64,000 nt of DNA. Source: Flavobacterium beibuense F44-8 (GTDB taxonomy: Bacteria; Bacteroidota; Bacteroidia; Flavobacteriales; Flavobacteriaceae). How positions within the stretch are numbered: the first letter of the stretch is position 1; every line of letters starts with the position of its first letter. The stretch lies in NCBI RefSeq assembly GCF_000769915.1, contig NZ_JRLV01000007.1:124001-188000 (forward strand). The letters are read 5' to 3'. This document shows, piece after piece, positions 26,465-35,939 of this stretch. A model generated the notes under the pieces. It was not told the DNA's origin. It did no database searches and saw nothing but the letters and a program-made list of their open reading frames with translations. Made by a program: the position numbers and the translations under genes.

Positions 26465-26588
26465 TTAACCGGAATTAAATTACGGCTGTACTCTTCTACC
26501 CGGTATTGAAGGACAACCGGAGGTACTTAGTTTATAACTAAACGGTAATCGCTTCTGGAGCTAGTGTAACAGCCATACGGCCGGTTAA
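26465..26588 (-). ncRNA. Candidate structured leader RNA upstream of the GH43-like gene
   Basis: Read on the minus strand, TTAACCGG (26588-26581) pairs perfectly with CCGGTTAA (26472-26465), closing a 124-nt domain that ends 9 nt before the ATG. Inside it, GGCTGT (26574-26569) pairs with ACAGCC (26489-26484). Within that is a hairpin TTAGTT-ATA-AACTAA, and a second hairpin in which TACC and CGGT pair with ACCG and GGTA around a 2-nt bulge. The element is clearly richer in G+C than the flanking spacer. This is the shape of a riboswitch or other cis-regulatory RNA, but I cannot match it to a family I know. The closing stem is placed to affect ribosome access. Confidence 0.45.
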
Positions 26589-26886
26589 ATTTTCCCGCAG
26601 TGAACCCTATGGGATAACGTGAATTTTTGTTCGTTAAAAATTTCATAAATATACATATAACACGTTTCACGACAGTAAATGAATATGCTAAAAATTGTGC
26701 TAATTTTTGACCAGTATATCAATATTACTTGGCATTATACTGCGTAAATTGCATTTTTAATAAATTCAAAGGTTTTCGGAGGTCGCAAACCTGTATAGAC
26801 TATCAAAAAGTTATGGCAGTAAATACCTTTAGTTCAATTTTAGCTTTAATTGAAAGAAAACATACTTTAAAAAAGCATTTATAATC

Positions 26887-26913
26887 AAAAGGCTGCCACA
26901 GGGGCAGCCTCTT
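26887..26913 (-). terminator. Intrinsic terminator after the GH3 gene
   Basis: On the minus strand GGCTGCC, loop CCTGT, GGCAGCC, then TTTTG. Perfect 7-bp stem 25 nt past the GH3 stop. It separates the susCD-GH144-esterase-GH3 unit from the GH43-MFS unit. Confidence 0.8.
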
Positions 26914-26937
26914 GGTTAAGCAAAAACAAAGTCTAAA

Positions 26938-29178
26938 TTACCTAACTAACACAAATTTATCTTTGGTTTCTGTTGTTGAGCTTCCGCCAACGAATACTTC
27001 AAAATCGCCCGGTTCTGCAACAAAATCCATATCTATATTGTAAAAACGAAGATCGTTTGATGATATCTCAAACTCTACTGTTTTCTTTTCTCCTTTTTTA
27101 AGAGCTACTTTCTTAAAGCCTTTAAGTTCTTTTACAGGACGTGTAACCGTACCTACATTATCCTTAATATAAAGCTGTACAACCTCTTCTCCATCATAAT
27201 TACCTGTATTACTAACTTCTACCGATATTTTTAGCGTATCGTTAAAATTAATTTGGTTTGCAGACAGTTTAAGGTTAGAATAATCAAATGTAGTATAGCT
27301 TAATCCGTAACCAAACGGGTAAAGCGGACTGTTATCTACATCTGTATATCTTGATTTATACTTCTGCTCAGGATCAGTAGGACCTAAATAAGGTCTACCT
27401 GTATTTTTGTGGTTGTAATAAATTGGCACCTGACCTACGTTTCTTGGGAAAGTCATAGGCAGTTTACCACTTGGGTTATTTATACCATAAAGAGTTTGTG
27501 CAATAGCAGCACCACCTCTTGTACCAGGGTACCATGCTTCAAGTATGGCATCCATGTTTTCGTTTTCCCACTCAAGGGTTAACGGTCTGCCGTTTAGTAA
27601 TACTAAAACGATAGGTTTGTTTAGTTTTTTCAGTTCGGCAAGAAACTCTTTCTGGATACCAGGGAGGTCAATGCTTGAACGCGATGCAGCCTCACCTGTC
27701 ATATTTTCAAACTCACCCATAACAGCTACAATAACATCGGCGTTACGCGCACTTTCAATAGCTTTAGCCATCATGCTTCTGTCATTCTTAAGTATCTCAA
27801 CACCTTTGTCAAAAGTTACATTTTTATTGTTTGCCACTTCCATAACACCTTCTTCCACACTAGTTGCATAACCGTAACGGTCGCCCGTTGCAGCCCACGA
27901 ACCAATAATGTTCCACTCGTCACTTACAAGCGGACCAACAAAAGCTACCTTTTGGTTTTTGTTTAAAGGAAGTACACTGTTCTCGTTTTTAAGCAGTACC
28001 ATCGACTCATTTGCTACATGTAGAGCAGCATCAAGGTATTCTTTTTTATAGATAGTCTGTTTCTCTCTTTTATCGTCGTTGTAACGGTAAGGATCTTCAA
28101 ACAGACCTAAATCGTATTTTGCATTAAGTATCCTGCGGCAGGCATCGTTAATTTGTGCTTCGGTAACATTACCTTCCTGTAATGATTTTTTAAGGAATTT
28201 TAAGTACACCGCACCTACCATATCCATATCAACACCTGCTTTTAAAGCCAGCTCTCCTGCATGGATAGAATCTTTAGCCACACCGTGAGGTATAAGCTCA
28301 TTGATAGCCGTATAGTCGGTCACAACAAAACCGTCAAAGCCCCACTCTCCTTTAAGAACATCTCTTAAAAGGAATTTGTTTGCTGTAGCAGGCACACCTG
28401 CAATCTCGTTGAACGATGTCATAAATGTAGCTACACCGGCATCTACAGTAGCCTGGAACGGTGGCAGGTACGTTTCCCTAAGCACACGCTCACTCATATC
28501 TACCGTATTGTAATCACGACCAGCCTCGGCAGCACCATAGGCAGCAAAGTGTTTTGTACAGGCTAATATGGTATTTAAATCATTTAGGTTTGTTCCCTGA
28601 AATCCTTTTACACGGGCTATAGCAAGCTGAACACCTAGGTAAGTATCCTCACCCGAACCTTCAGATACCCTACCCCATCGTGGGTCGCGTGTAATATCAA
28701 CCATTGGAGCAAACGTCCAGTGAACCCCTGAGGCAGCTGTTTCCTCGGCAGCTACACGGGCAGAAAGTGCAACTGCATCGGTATCCCAGGTAGCAGCTTC
28801 CCCTAATGAGATAGGGAATATTGTTTTATAACCGTGGATAACATCGTACCCAAACAGCAACGGAATTTTAAGCCTTGAGTTATCAAGGTTCATTTTTTGA
28901 AGTTCTCGTGTGTACTTAACACCGGTAGCGTTAAGTATAGAACCTACATTTCCTTTTTTAATTTCGTCAATATAATTAACTCCCGCTTTTGGACCTGTAA
29001 CAGTACCATCGGCAGTAAACTGAACCAACTGACTTATTTTCTCGTCAATGGTCATTTTACCCATCAGTTCGGTAACGAACTCTTCACGGGTTTGTGTTTT
29101 TTTGGCATTTTTTCCCTTTTGCGCATAGGCCGTAAGTGAAAAAGCTAATAGTAATAGAGCGGTTTTAGTGTATTTCAT
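26938..29178 (-). CDS. GH3 beta-glucosidase
   Basis: A GH3 enzyme of 746 residues from ATG 29178, chosen because the signal peptide (MKYTKTALLLLAFSLTAYAQ) begins there; an in-frame ATG at 29196 would add six residues. Domains are the barrel with KHFAAYG and nucleophile at about D288 in VVTDYT, the alpha/beta sandwich, and a C-terminal Fn3-like domain (NTGNYDGEEVVQLYIKD). It is soluble and periplasmic rather than a lipoprotein, unlike the GH3 at 11139. Beside a GH144-type enzyme it could hydrolyse beta-1,2-linked oligosaccharides; this specificity is inferred by analogy with Bacteroides loci. Confidence 0.92.
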   Translation of the reverse strand: MKYTKTALLLLAFSLTAYAQKGKNAKKTQTREEFVTELMGKMTIDEKISQLVQFTADGTVTGPKAGVNYIDEIKKGNVGSILNATGVKYTRELQKMNLDNSRLKIPLLFGYDVIHGYKTIFPISLGEAATWDTDAVALSARVAAEETAASGVHWTFAPMVDITRDPRWGRVSEGSGEDTYLGVQLAIARVKGFQGTNLNDLNTILACTKHFAAYGAAEAGRDYNTVDMSERVLRETYLPPFQATVDAGVATFMTSFNEIAGVPATANKFLLRDVLKGEWGFDGFVVTDYTAINELIPHGVAKDSIHAGELALKAGVDMDMVGAVYLKFLKKSLQEGNVTEAQINDACRRILNAKYDLGLFEDPYRYNDDKREKQTIYKKEYLDAALHVANESMVLLKNENSVLPLNKNQKVAFVGPLVSDEWNIIGSWAATGDRYGYATSVEEGVMEVANNKNVTFDKGVEILKNDRSMMAKAIESARNADVIVAVMGEFENMTGEAASRSSIDLPGIQKEFLAELKKLNKPIVLVLLNGRPLTLEWENENMDAILEAWYPGTRGGAAIAQTLYGINNPSGKLPMTFPRNVGQVPIYYNHKNTGRPYLGPTDPEQKYKSRYTDVDNSPLYPFGYGLSYTTFDYSNLKLSANQINFNDTLKISVEVSNTGNYDGEEVVQLYIKDNVGTVTRPVKELKGFKKVALKKGEKKTVEFEISSNDLRFYNIDMDFVAEPGDFEVFVGGSSTTETKDKFVLVR

Positions 29179-29219
29179 TTTAAAGTAAAATTGCATGCTT
29201 CTTTTTCACGAATGCATTT

Positions 29220-29924
29220 TTATTGTTTTTTCTGCTTTAGCATCCATTCATAAATTTCGGGGTTATCATAAACCCTTGTCCAGCTGTCGTGATTGGCATC
29301 ATCAAAAATGGTAAGTTTAATGTCTTTACAGCAAGGCTTTAGCTTTTTGTAAATAATTTCAGAATAGCTTACATCAACCACATTATCCAGCAGTCCGTGA
29401 AATATGCGAATAGGAATGTCTTTCACTTTACAGTTCTCAATCATGGGAACCCTGTCTACAAATCCGGCAATAGGTACAAGTGCAGCAAACATATCAGGAT
29501 GTGCAAAAGCCAGATTCCAGGCACCCCAGCCTCCCATGCTTAGACCTGTTAAGTAAATTCGGCTACTGTCTATATCATTAGCCTTTTGTATGCTTTTTAT
29601 AAGCGAATATAGCGCCTCGCTGTTCCAGTATTCCCCTTCAGGGCATTGCGGAGCAAGTACATAGGCATCTAACTCGTGCGTTTTTAAATACTTAAACGGA
29701 CCATGAACTTTTACTTTCTCAAGATCATTGCCCCTTTCGCCCGAACCGTGAAGAAAAACAATAAGCGGTTTAGCTCCGTTTGTATCTTGCGGTTTATATA
29801 ATAAATAATCCAGCTGTTTTTCCTGCTTTATTTTAATAGAAAACGAACCCTCTTCCGTCTTTTGGGCAAAAGAAGGCACGTTTATAAATAATGCGATCAC
29901 AGCTGCTTTAAGTAAGCTCTTCAT
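29220..29924 (-). CDS. Secreted alpha/beta-hydrolase (esterase-like)
   Basis: A 234-residue protein with a signal peptide (cleavage near residue 20, SFAQ). Seen are the oxyanion-region motif LIVFLHGSGERG, the nucleophile elbow GLSMGG with the catalytic Ser, an Asp in HGLLDNVVD and a His in DANHDSW, giving a complete triad. The fold resembles polysaccharide-locus esterases and PHB-depolymerase or phospholipase-type hydrolases. It overlaps or abuts the GH144 gene at 29924 and precedes GH3. It probably removes an ester substituent from the glycan; the substituent is unknown. Confidence 0.8.
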   Translation of the reverse strand: MKSLLKAAVIALFINVPSFAQKTEEGSFSIKIKQEKQLDYLLYKPQDTNGAKPLIVFLHGSGERGNDLEKVKVHGPFKYLKTHELDAYVLAPQCPEGEYWNSEALYSLIKSIQKANDIDSSRIYLTGLSMGGWGAWNLAFAHPDMFAALVPIAGFVDRVPMIENCKVKDIPIRIFHGLLDNVVDVSYSEIIYKKLKPCCKDIKLTIFDDANHDSWTRVYDNPEIYEWMLKQKKQ

Positions 29925-31327
29925 TAAAATCCGTATTTACCTGAATGAAACCCTAATTTGTTTAACCCTTCCTGAACTTCAGGAGCGTTCATAAACAAAT
30001 CCCATAGTAATCCTGTACGGTAGTTTTCTATCATTGCTACCATTGGTCCCTGGTCTATAGCCAGGTATCTTTTTGCTGCCCAGTTATCATACTCTGCACT
30101 GTGTGCATCATAAAATCCTGCCGGACCCCAAATGGTAGATTTATAGTTCTCATAAAAATTACGCATTGCTGCAATAGACTCTTTAGGTGTATATACTATA
30201 GAACTTATTGCTGCAGTAGGAGAAATAACTCCCCTGTCATTACTTGGCATGTGTGCTGTATAGCCTACAGTACCGTCTTCACTACGGGTATATGAAGCTG
30301 TAAGCCCCCAGTAGTTTTCGCCATACCCTTTATATCCTTTAGGGTTTTCCACACAATACAAATAGTCAATTTTTGTTTGGTTGTAATTTACATCCCAGTA
30401 ATTGGCATATTTATCGGTTAGCTTATTAGGATCAAGCCCTACATAAGAATAATGCGCCCAAAATAAAGGTCCGCCAAACTCTTCAGCTCCGTTGTGTTTT
30501 AAAATTAAAGGCAGGTCGTATTTTACATTATCTGATTTTATTCCGCCTCCGTTTCTTGCCCAGCACTCATGGTAAACCTCAGGTTTAATAGCATGATCTG
30601 GTGAAGATGCGCCTAATACATAAGTAATAAGGCATTCATTATATCCTTCAAGGGCAAAGTTCATTTCCCAGTTATATTCGGGAGACCAGTGCCAAAAAAG
30701 TTTATTCTGGTTATTAGTATACCAGTTCCACTCTACACCTTTCCATAGTTTATCAAATTTTTGAGACAGTGCTTTTTCCTCATCAGTACCATCTTTAAAA
30801 AATTCTCTAACACAAATAATTCCTTCGCATAAAAAAGCGGTTTCCACAAGGTCACCACCATTGTCTTTTTTCCCGAAAGGCTGTACTTTACCTGTGTTAC
30901 CGTTCATCCAGTGTGGCCATGCACCATGAAAACGATCGGCTTTATCAAGAAAATCTGCAATTCGGGTAAGCCTTTCAACACCCTGTTCGCGGGTAATATA
31001 TTCCTGATTGATACCTGAAAGTATTGCCATCAAACCAAAACCGGAACCTCCTGTAGTTACTACATGAGCATCGTTTTGAGGATAATTCCCATCCGGATGG
31101 TAACGCTCGCGCGCCAATCCCGAATTAGGCTCGGCATAATCCCAAAAGTATTTAAACGTTTCCTTTTGTACTACATCAACCAGTTGCTCATCTGTTAGCT
31201 TTTCTGTAGTTTCTTTTTCTGTAGCGGCTTGTTCCTTCTCTTCTTTAGAACCTCCCCCACAGGCAACAAACAACAAAGCCGGTATGGCTATAACTAAACT
31301 TTTAAGACTTGTATTTTTTATTTTCAT
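29924..31327 (-). CDS. GH144-type (glucoamylase-like, PF10091) endo-glucanase lipoprotein
   Basis: A protein of 467 residues from ATG 31327, chosen because the lipoprotein signal (LLFVAC) starts there; an upstream ATG at 31348 would add seven residues. After a Glu/Lys-rich linker, an (alpha/alpha)6-type domain contains VDVVQKETFKYFWDYAEP, GFGLMAIL, GNTGKVQPF and HYSYVGLDP, characteristic of the PF10091 family. The characterised member from Chitinophaga pinensis is an endo-beta-1,2-glucanase, which suggests a beta-1,2-glucan substrate here, but the family assignment is from motif recognition only. The mature N-terminus (CGGGSKEE) has acidic residues a little downstream of the cysteine. Confidence 0.8.
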   Translation of the reverse strand: MKIKNTSLKSLVIAIPALLFVACGGGSKEEKEQAATEKETTEKLTDEQLVDVVQKETFKYFWDYAEPNSGLARERYHPDGNYPQNDAHVVTTGGSGFGLMAILSGINQEYITREQGVERLTRIADFLDKADRFHGAWPHWMNGNTGKVQPFGKKDNGGDLVETAFLCEGIICVREFFKDGTDEEKALSQKFDKLWKGVEWNWYTNNQNKLFWHWSPEYNWEMNFALEGYNECLITYVLGASSPDHAIKPEVYHECWARNGGGIKSDNVKYDLPLILKHNGAEEFGGPLFWAHYSYVGLDPNKLTDKYANYWDVNYNQTKIDYLYCVENPKGYKGYGENYWGLTASYTRSEDGTVGYTAHMPSNDRGVISPTAAISSIVYTPKESIAAMRNFYENYKSTIWGPAGFYDAHSAEYDNWAAKRYLAIDQGPMVAMIENYRTGLLWDLFMNAPEVQEGLNKLGFHSGKYGF

Positions 31328-31379
31328 AGTAAGATATCTTCCCCTCATATTACTATGAGAGGAAGATGTAATTTATTTA

Positions 31380-32795
31380 TTAATAACCAGGATTTTGAAC
31401 CATTTCAGGAGTTTGTATCAACTGATTGTAAGGTATTGGAAATAACTCATGAGTACCTACAATAAAAGTTTTACCGTTTGCCTGCATTGCAGCCTGAGCC
31501 TGACCTGTTCTAACAAGATCAAACCATCTGTCGTGCTCAAAAGCAAGTTCAAGTCTTCTTTCTTTCCATATTGCCTGTCTAAGAGCATCGCCCGAAACTC
31601 CTTCTACAGGATCAAGACTAACTCTTTCTCTAACAATGTTTAGGTTTGAAAGTGCTGCACCTGTGTTACCTAATTCATTTGCAGCTTCGGCAGCAATAAG
31701 GTAAATTTCACCAAGTCTCAGCACACGGATATTTTTATCACCGTCGCCATCACCGGCATTAGCACTAGAGTACGCTTTTTCATTGTACATTGGGTTTTCA
31801 ACCGATGCACTTACTTCACGACCGTCAAATAATGTTTCACCTGCAAAAATGATGGTAGCATCTCTACGAATATTATCACCTTCGGCATTAAATGCATCAA
31901 GAAGGTTTTGTGACGGAGTATTGAAGCCCCATCCCCAGCCGCTGGTACCACGGGCACCCTGAGTTTGAGAATATTGCTGTACACCATGGGCTACTGATTC
32001 ACCTCTTGCCTGTACTTCAAATATAGATTCAGTACCATTTTCACTGCTTGCTCTCCAAAGTACTGAATAGTCGGTTTCAAGTCCGTACTCACCTGAAGTG
32101 ATTACAGTTTGAGCCATATCATAAGCTTCCTGCCATCTTTCCTGATACAGGTATACTTTAGATAATAGTGCCTGAGCAGCACCTTTTGTAGCACGGCCTA
32201 AATCGGCAGCTGTATATTCACTTTTTTGTGGCAATCTGTCGATTGCATCCAGTAAATCCTGCTCTATATAATCATAAACTTCCTGCTTAGGTACCCTGTT
32301 CACAAGGCTTATGTGTTGTAACGGAACATCGCCCCATCCTCTTACAAGGAAAAAGTAGTTGTAAGCTCTAAGGAATTCAGCCTCACCTATTAGGCGGCTT
32401 CTGTGTTCATCTGTTATGCCTTCATAAGTTTCTGTCAGTTCAATAGCTGCTGTAGCACGACCAATGGCTTTGTACCAGTTTGCCCACATAGCACCAAAAG
32501 ACCCCGAACTACTTGTAAACAGTAACTGATCCAGTTCCTGCTTATCACCTCCCGTATCTGAAGGTGAGCTTCCTTTATCAGCGTTATCAGATAAAATTTC
32601 GGTAATTCCAAGGTATGAGAATGCATAATCCCACTCGGTAAGCTGTCCGTAAACACCTATAACTAGTCCGTCTGGGGTAGCCTGATCCGTTGTAAGATTT
32701 TCTCTTGAAGGTACATCAAGATAATCTTCACTACAGCCCGCTAAAAAAGCTGCTGCAAAAAACATACAAACTATTTTTCTATATTGTTTTTTCAT
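31380..32795 (-). CDS. susD: SusD/RagB-family glycan-binding lipoprotein
   Basis: A 471-residue lipoprotein (lipobox FLAGC, C21, then SEDY, an acidic surface-export signal). SusD features are DVPSRENLTTDQ, RATKGAAQALLSKVYLYQ (about 202-219), IWKERRLELAFEHDRWFDLVRTG and HELFPIP near the end. It lies 10 nt after susC in the same operon. Its length is typical of the family. Confidence 0.95.
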   Translation of the reverse strand: MKKQYRKIVCMFFAAAFLAGCSEDYLDVPSRENLTTDQATPDGLVIGVYGQLTEWDYAFSYLGITEILSDNADKGSSPSDTGGDKQELDQLLFTSSSGSFGAMWANWYKAIGRATAAIELTETYEGITDEHRSRLIGEAEFLRAYNYFFLVRGWGDVPLQHISLVNRVPKQEVYDYIEQDLLDAIDRLPQKSEYTAADLGRATKGAAQALLSKVYLYQERWQEAYDMAQTVITSGEYGLETDYSVLWRASSENGTESIFEVQARGESVAHGVQQYSQTQGARGTSGWGWGFNTPSQNLLDAFNAEGDNIRRDATIIFAGETLFDGREVSASVENPMYNEKAYSSANAGDGDGDKNIRVLRLGEIYLIAAEAANELGNTGAALSNLNIVRERVSLDPVEGVSGDALRQAIWKERRLELAFEHDRWFDLVRTGQAQAAMQANGKTFIVGTHELFPIPYNQLIQTPEMVQNPGY

Positions 32796-32805
32796 AATGC
32801 CAATT

Positions 32806-35800
32806 TTATAATGTTAGAGATACTCCAAAAATGAAACTCTTAGTATTAGGATAAGCCGAAAGCTCTATACCTGTAGTTTCTGCCGGTCTACCATTACTGT
32901 TAATCTCTGGTGTGAATCCAGAATATTTAGTAATAAGGAACGGGTTTTGAGCAGTACCATAAATTCTGATAGACTCGATACCGTTAAATACCTCGTTGAA
33001 TGTATATCCTACTGTAATATTGTTGATTCTAAAGTAATCTCCGTCTTCAAGATAGTAGCTTGATGCTCTTGAATCTCTGTTAGCACCCGGTTTAGAGTTT
33101 GAAGTACCAGGACCTGTCCAACGTCCGTTAAACATCTCTGTAGAGAAATTCTCACCTCCGTCAATACGTGTACCGTTAAGACCGTTGTAAACCTTGTTAC
33201 CACCTACACCATAACCATCAACAGAGAAATCAATGTTTTTGTAGTTAAACCCTACGTTAATACCATAAGTGAATGTAGGTATGTATGAACCGAAATTCTT
33301 TTTATCTGCATCGTCAATTTTACCATCACCATTTTGGTCAACATATTTTAACTGACCCGGCTGTGCTCCGGCAATGTGCGGATTAGCATCAATCTCATCC
33401 TGAGTTTGCCATACACCATTTGCCTCATACATCCACCAGGAGTAAATAGGTTGTCCTTCTGTAAGTCTTTTAGTTATCTGACCGTTAGCTAAGCTACCAC
33501 CTGTGTAACCATCATAAGCCGGTTTAATGTTTTGAACTGTGTTTTTGTTATTAGCAAATGTACCACCTATAAAGTAGCTAAAGTCATCACCAATAGTATC
33601 TCTCCAGTTAAGGCCAATTTCAAAACCTTCGTTTAATATATCACACGCCTCATCATAGAAAGAACTACCAAAAGGAGAGTTAAGTACAGGGTTAATTAAT
33701 AAATTAGCACCATCTGTAAGCCTGTGGTAATAATCAAAACTACCTGTTAATCTTCTGTCAAGCACCTCAAAATCAATACCTGCATTCCATTCTTTTGTAG
33801 TTTCCCATGATATTGGGAAAGCAGGAGAACTATAATAGCCACCAAAAGCAAGATCCTGGTTTGGTCCGAATACATAGTTATATGAACCACTACCATTTCC
33901 GGTTGTAAGAGTTTGAAGGTTAAAAGGAACAGCTGCATTACCAAGCTCACCATAACCACCTCTTACTTTAAGGAAATTAATAAAATTAACATCGCTTAGG
34001 AAGCCTTCTTTTGAAAGCACCCATCCGGCAGAAAACGAAGGGAATGTACCCCAATACTTTTCATTTTGTTTAAATGTACTATTACCGTCTCTTCTTATAT
34101 TACCTGTAAGAAAATACTTTCCGTCGTAATTATACTCAATACGCCCAAAATAAGATAACATATGAACAGGTGTACTATAATATTGAGTAGTTTCAGCTGT
34201 ATAAGCAGTTGAACTACGTATATTCCAAAACTGCTCTTCATAAGGAACATTCCAGTCTTTCACTCTTATAGTGTAAACATCATTTCTTTTATCTTTTGTA
34301 ATACCTCCAATTACTGTGAAGTTGTTATTCCCAAAAGACTTGTTTACTGTAAAGAAAGTATCCCAGTTATAACGGAAACTTTCAACGTTTTCATACTGTA
34401 ATGAGTTGTTAGCCCATGTTACAGATTCAGGGTTATTTTCCTGATTATCTAAAAACTGCTGCTCCGTTCTTGTAGGATCAGCGGTTAACCAACGACCTTT
34501 AATATCGTCAAATATTCTTGTTTTAGCAAAACTCTTAGTAAGTCCCAATCTTGAATTAACTTTTAGCCAGCTTGTAACCTTAAGTTCAGCATCAAACATA
34601 CCCTGTAGGTAATCAATATTAGTTTCCTCATTTTGATAATAAACATTTGCTAACGGGTTACCTATAGAGTTTAATCTACCTATACTCTCGCCATCACCTG
34701 CTTCATAACCTACAACACCTGTTGTAGTGTTATAAAACGACTGACCAAAAGCACCATTTGCATAATGAGTAGGTACTATAGGAGCCTGTCTGTAAGCATC
34801 ATTAAACGCGCTAAAAGGTTTAGGGTTTGTTTTAGTGTGTGTGTAAGTAAGATTTTGACTTAACTTAAGTTTGTTATCAAGCAGTTTAAATGAAGTATTT
34901 GAACGTAATGTGTTTCTTGCAATTTTTTGCCTGTCAAGAATACCATCTTCAGCATAATTATTATAGCTAAAGTAATAATCAGCATTATCACTACCTCCAG
35001 AGATAGCAACGTTATTGATTGTAGTTTTACCTAAATCAGTAGTTTCATCTAACCAATCAGTATCATACGGTTGGTTTTCCTGTAAAAATCCCGAAGTTCT
35101 ACCCTGGAAAGTAAGGTTTTCATTAAAGTAGGTTACATATTGGCTGGCATTAGCCATTTCTACTTTATTAAGTAATGATTTTACTGCATATGATGAATTT
35201 GCAGTAATGTTCATTTTACCTGATTTACCTTTTTTAGTAGTAATAAGGATTACACCATTTGCTGCATTAGATCCATAAATCGCTGCAGATGAAGCATCTT
35301 TTAATATATCCATGGTAAGTATATCACCAGGGTTAATATTATCTATACTTCCTACAACAATACCATCTACTACATATAGAGGTGTACTACCACCTACAGC
35401 AGTACCTAATCCCCTTACTCTTACCGTTGGAGAAGCTCCCGGAGCATCATTATTAATAATATTAACACCGGCAACTTTACCCTGTATAGATCCCATAGCG
35501 TTATACTGTGGCTGCTTAGCAAACTGCTCAGCTTTAACAGTACCTACAGCACCGGTTAAGTCAGATCTTTTAGTGGTACCGTAACCCACTACAACCACCT
35601 CGTCAAGAACAGAGTCTGAGCTTGGTTTCATAGCCACACTCATATTATTAGTAGCATTTACAGTTAGGTTATCATAGCCTAACATTGAGAAAGTAATAGG
35701 CTCTCCCTCTTTAGCCTCGATGATAAATTTACCATCTAAATCAGCTGTGGTGCTTGTGTTAGATTGTGTAGCCACAATATAAACATCAGGAATCGGTAGT

Positions 35801-35892
35801 CCGCTTTCATCGACAACCGTTCCTGTTATTTCCTGTGCATAGGTTATGTAACCACCCAGCATAAGAAACAGCCCAAGAATAAAGTTTTTCAT
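32806..35892 (-). CDS. susC: SusC-family TonB-dependent outer-membrane transporter
   Basis: A 1028-residue protein with a signal peptide to about residue 19 (TYAQ), a carboxypeptidase-D-like domain (ITGTVVDESGLPIPDVYI, about 22-98), the LDEVVVVGYG motif near 97-106, a plug domain and a C-terminal beta-barrel (VSLTL end). It is first in the minus-strand operon susC-susD-GH144-esterase-GH3. A set of inverted repeats (ACTACATCAT type) lies within 50-180 nt upstream. It should import the oligosaccharides made by the surface glucanase. Confidence 0.95.
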   Translation of the reverse strand: MKNFILGLFLMLGGYITYAQEITGTVVDESGLPIPDVYIVATQSNTSTTADLDGKFIIEAKEGEPITFSMLGYDNLTVNATNNMSVAMKPSSDSVLDEVVVVGYGTTKRSDLTGAVGTVKAEQFAKQPQYNAMGSIQGKVAGVNIINNDAPGASPTVRVRGLGTAVGGSTPLYVVDGIVVGSIDNINPGDILTMDILKDASSAAIYGSNAANGVILITTKKGKSGKMNITANSSYAVKSLLNKVEMANASQYVTYFNENLTFQGRTSGFLQENQPYDTDWLDETTDLGKTTINNVAISGGSDNADYYFSYNNYAEDGILDRQKIARNTLRSNTSFKLLDNKLKLSQNLTYTHTKTNPKPFSAFNDAYRQAPIVPTHYANGAFGQSFYNTTTGVVGYEAGDGESIGRLNSIGNPLANVYYQNEETNIDYLQGMFDAELKVTSWLKVNSRLGLTKSFAKTRIFDDIKGRWLTADPTRTEQQFLDNQENNPESVTWANNSLQYENVESFRYNWDTFFTVNKSFGNNNFTVIGGITKDKRNDVYTIRVKDWNVPYEEQFWNIRSSTAYTAETTQYYSTPVHMLSYFGRIEYNYDGKYFLTGNIRRDGNSTFKQNEKYWGTFPSFSAGWVLSKEGFLSDVNFINFLKVRGGYGELGNAAVPFNLQTLTTGNGSGSYNYVFGPNQDLAFGGYYSSPAFPISWETTKEWNAGIDFEVLDRRLTGSFDYYHRLTDGANLLINPVLNSPFGSSFYDEACDILNEGFEIGLNWRDTIGDDFSYFIGGTFANNKNTVQNIKPAYDGYTGGSLANGQITKRLTEGQPIYSWWMYEANGVWQTQDEIDANPHIAGAQPGQLKYVDQNGDGKIDDADKKNFGSYIPTFTYGINVGFNYKNIDFSVDGYGVGGNKVYNGLNGTRIDGGENFSTEMFNGRWTGPGTSNSKPGANRDSRASSYYLEDGDYFRINNITVGYTFNEVFNGIESIRIYGTAQNPFLITKYSGFTPEINSNGRPAETTGIELSAYPNTKSFIFGVSLTL

Positions 35893-35939
35893 AAATCGAT
35901 TATGTTAAAGTTAGTTGAGACTAAATTACCAACTATAAC

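Larger units (their letters stand above)
26456..26937. other. 482-bp intergenic region with a structured leader, a hairpin and a terminator
   Basis: No protein gene is supported here. From low to high coordinates it holds the structured element at 26465-26588, an AT-rich stretch (26625-26760), a hairpin at 26766-26790 with arms AGGTTT and AAACCT, and the terminator of the GH3 gene at 26887-26913. I found no exact TAnnTTTG box on the minus strand before the GH43 gene. Confidence 0.7.
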
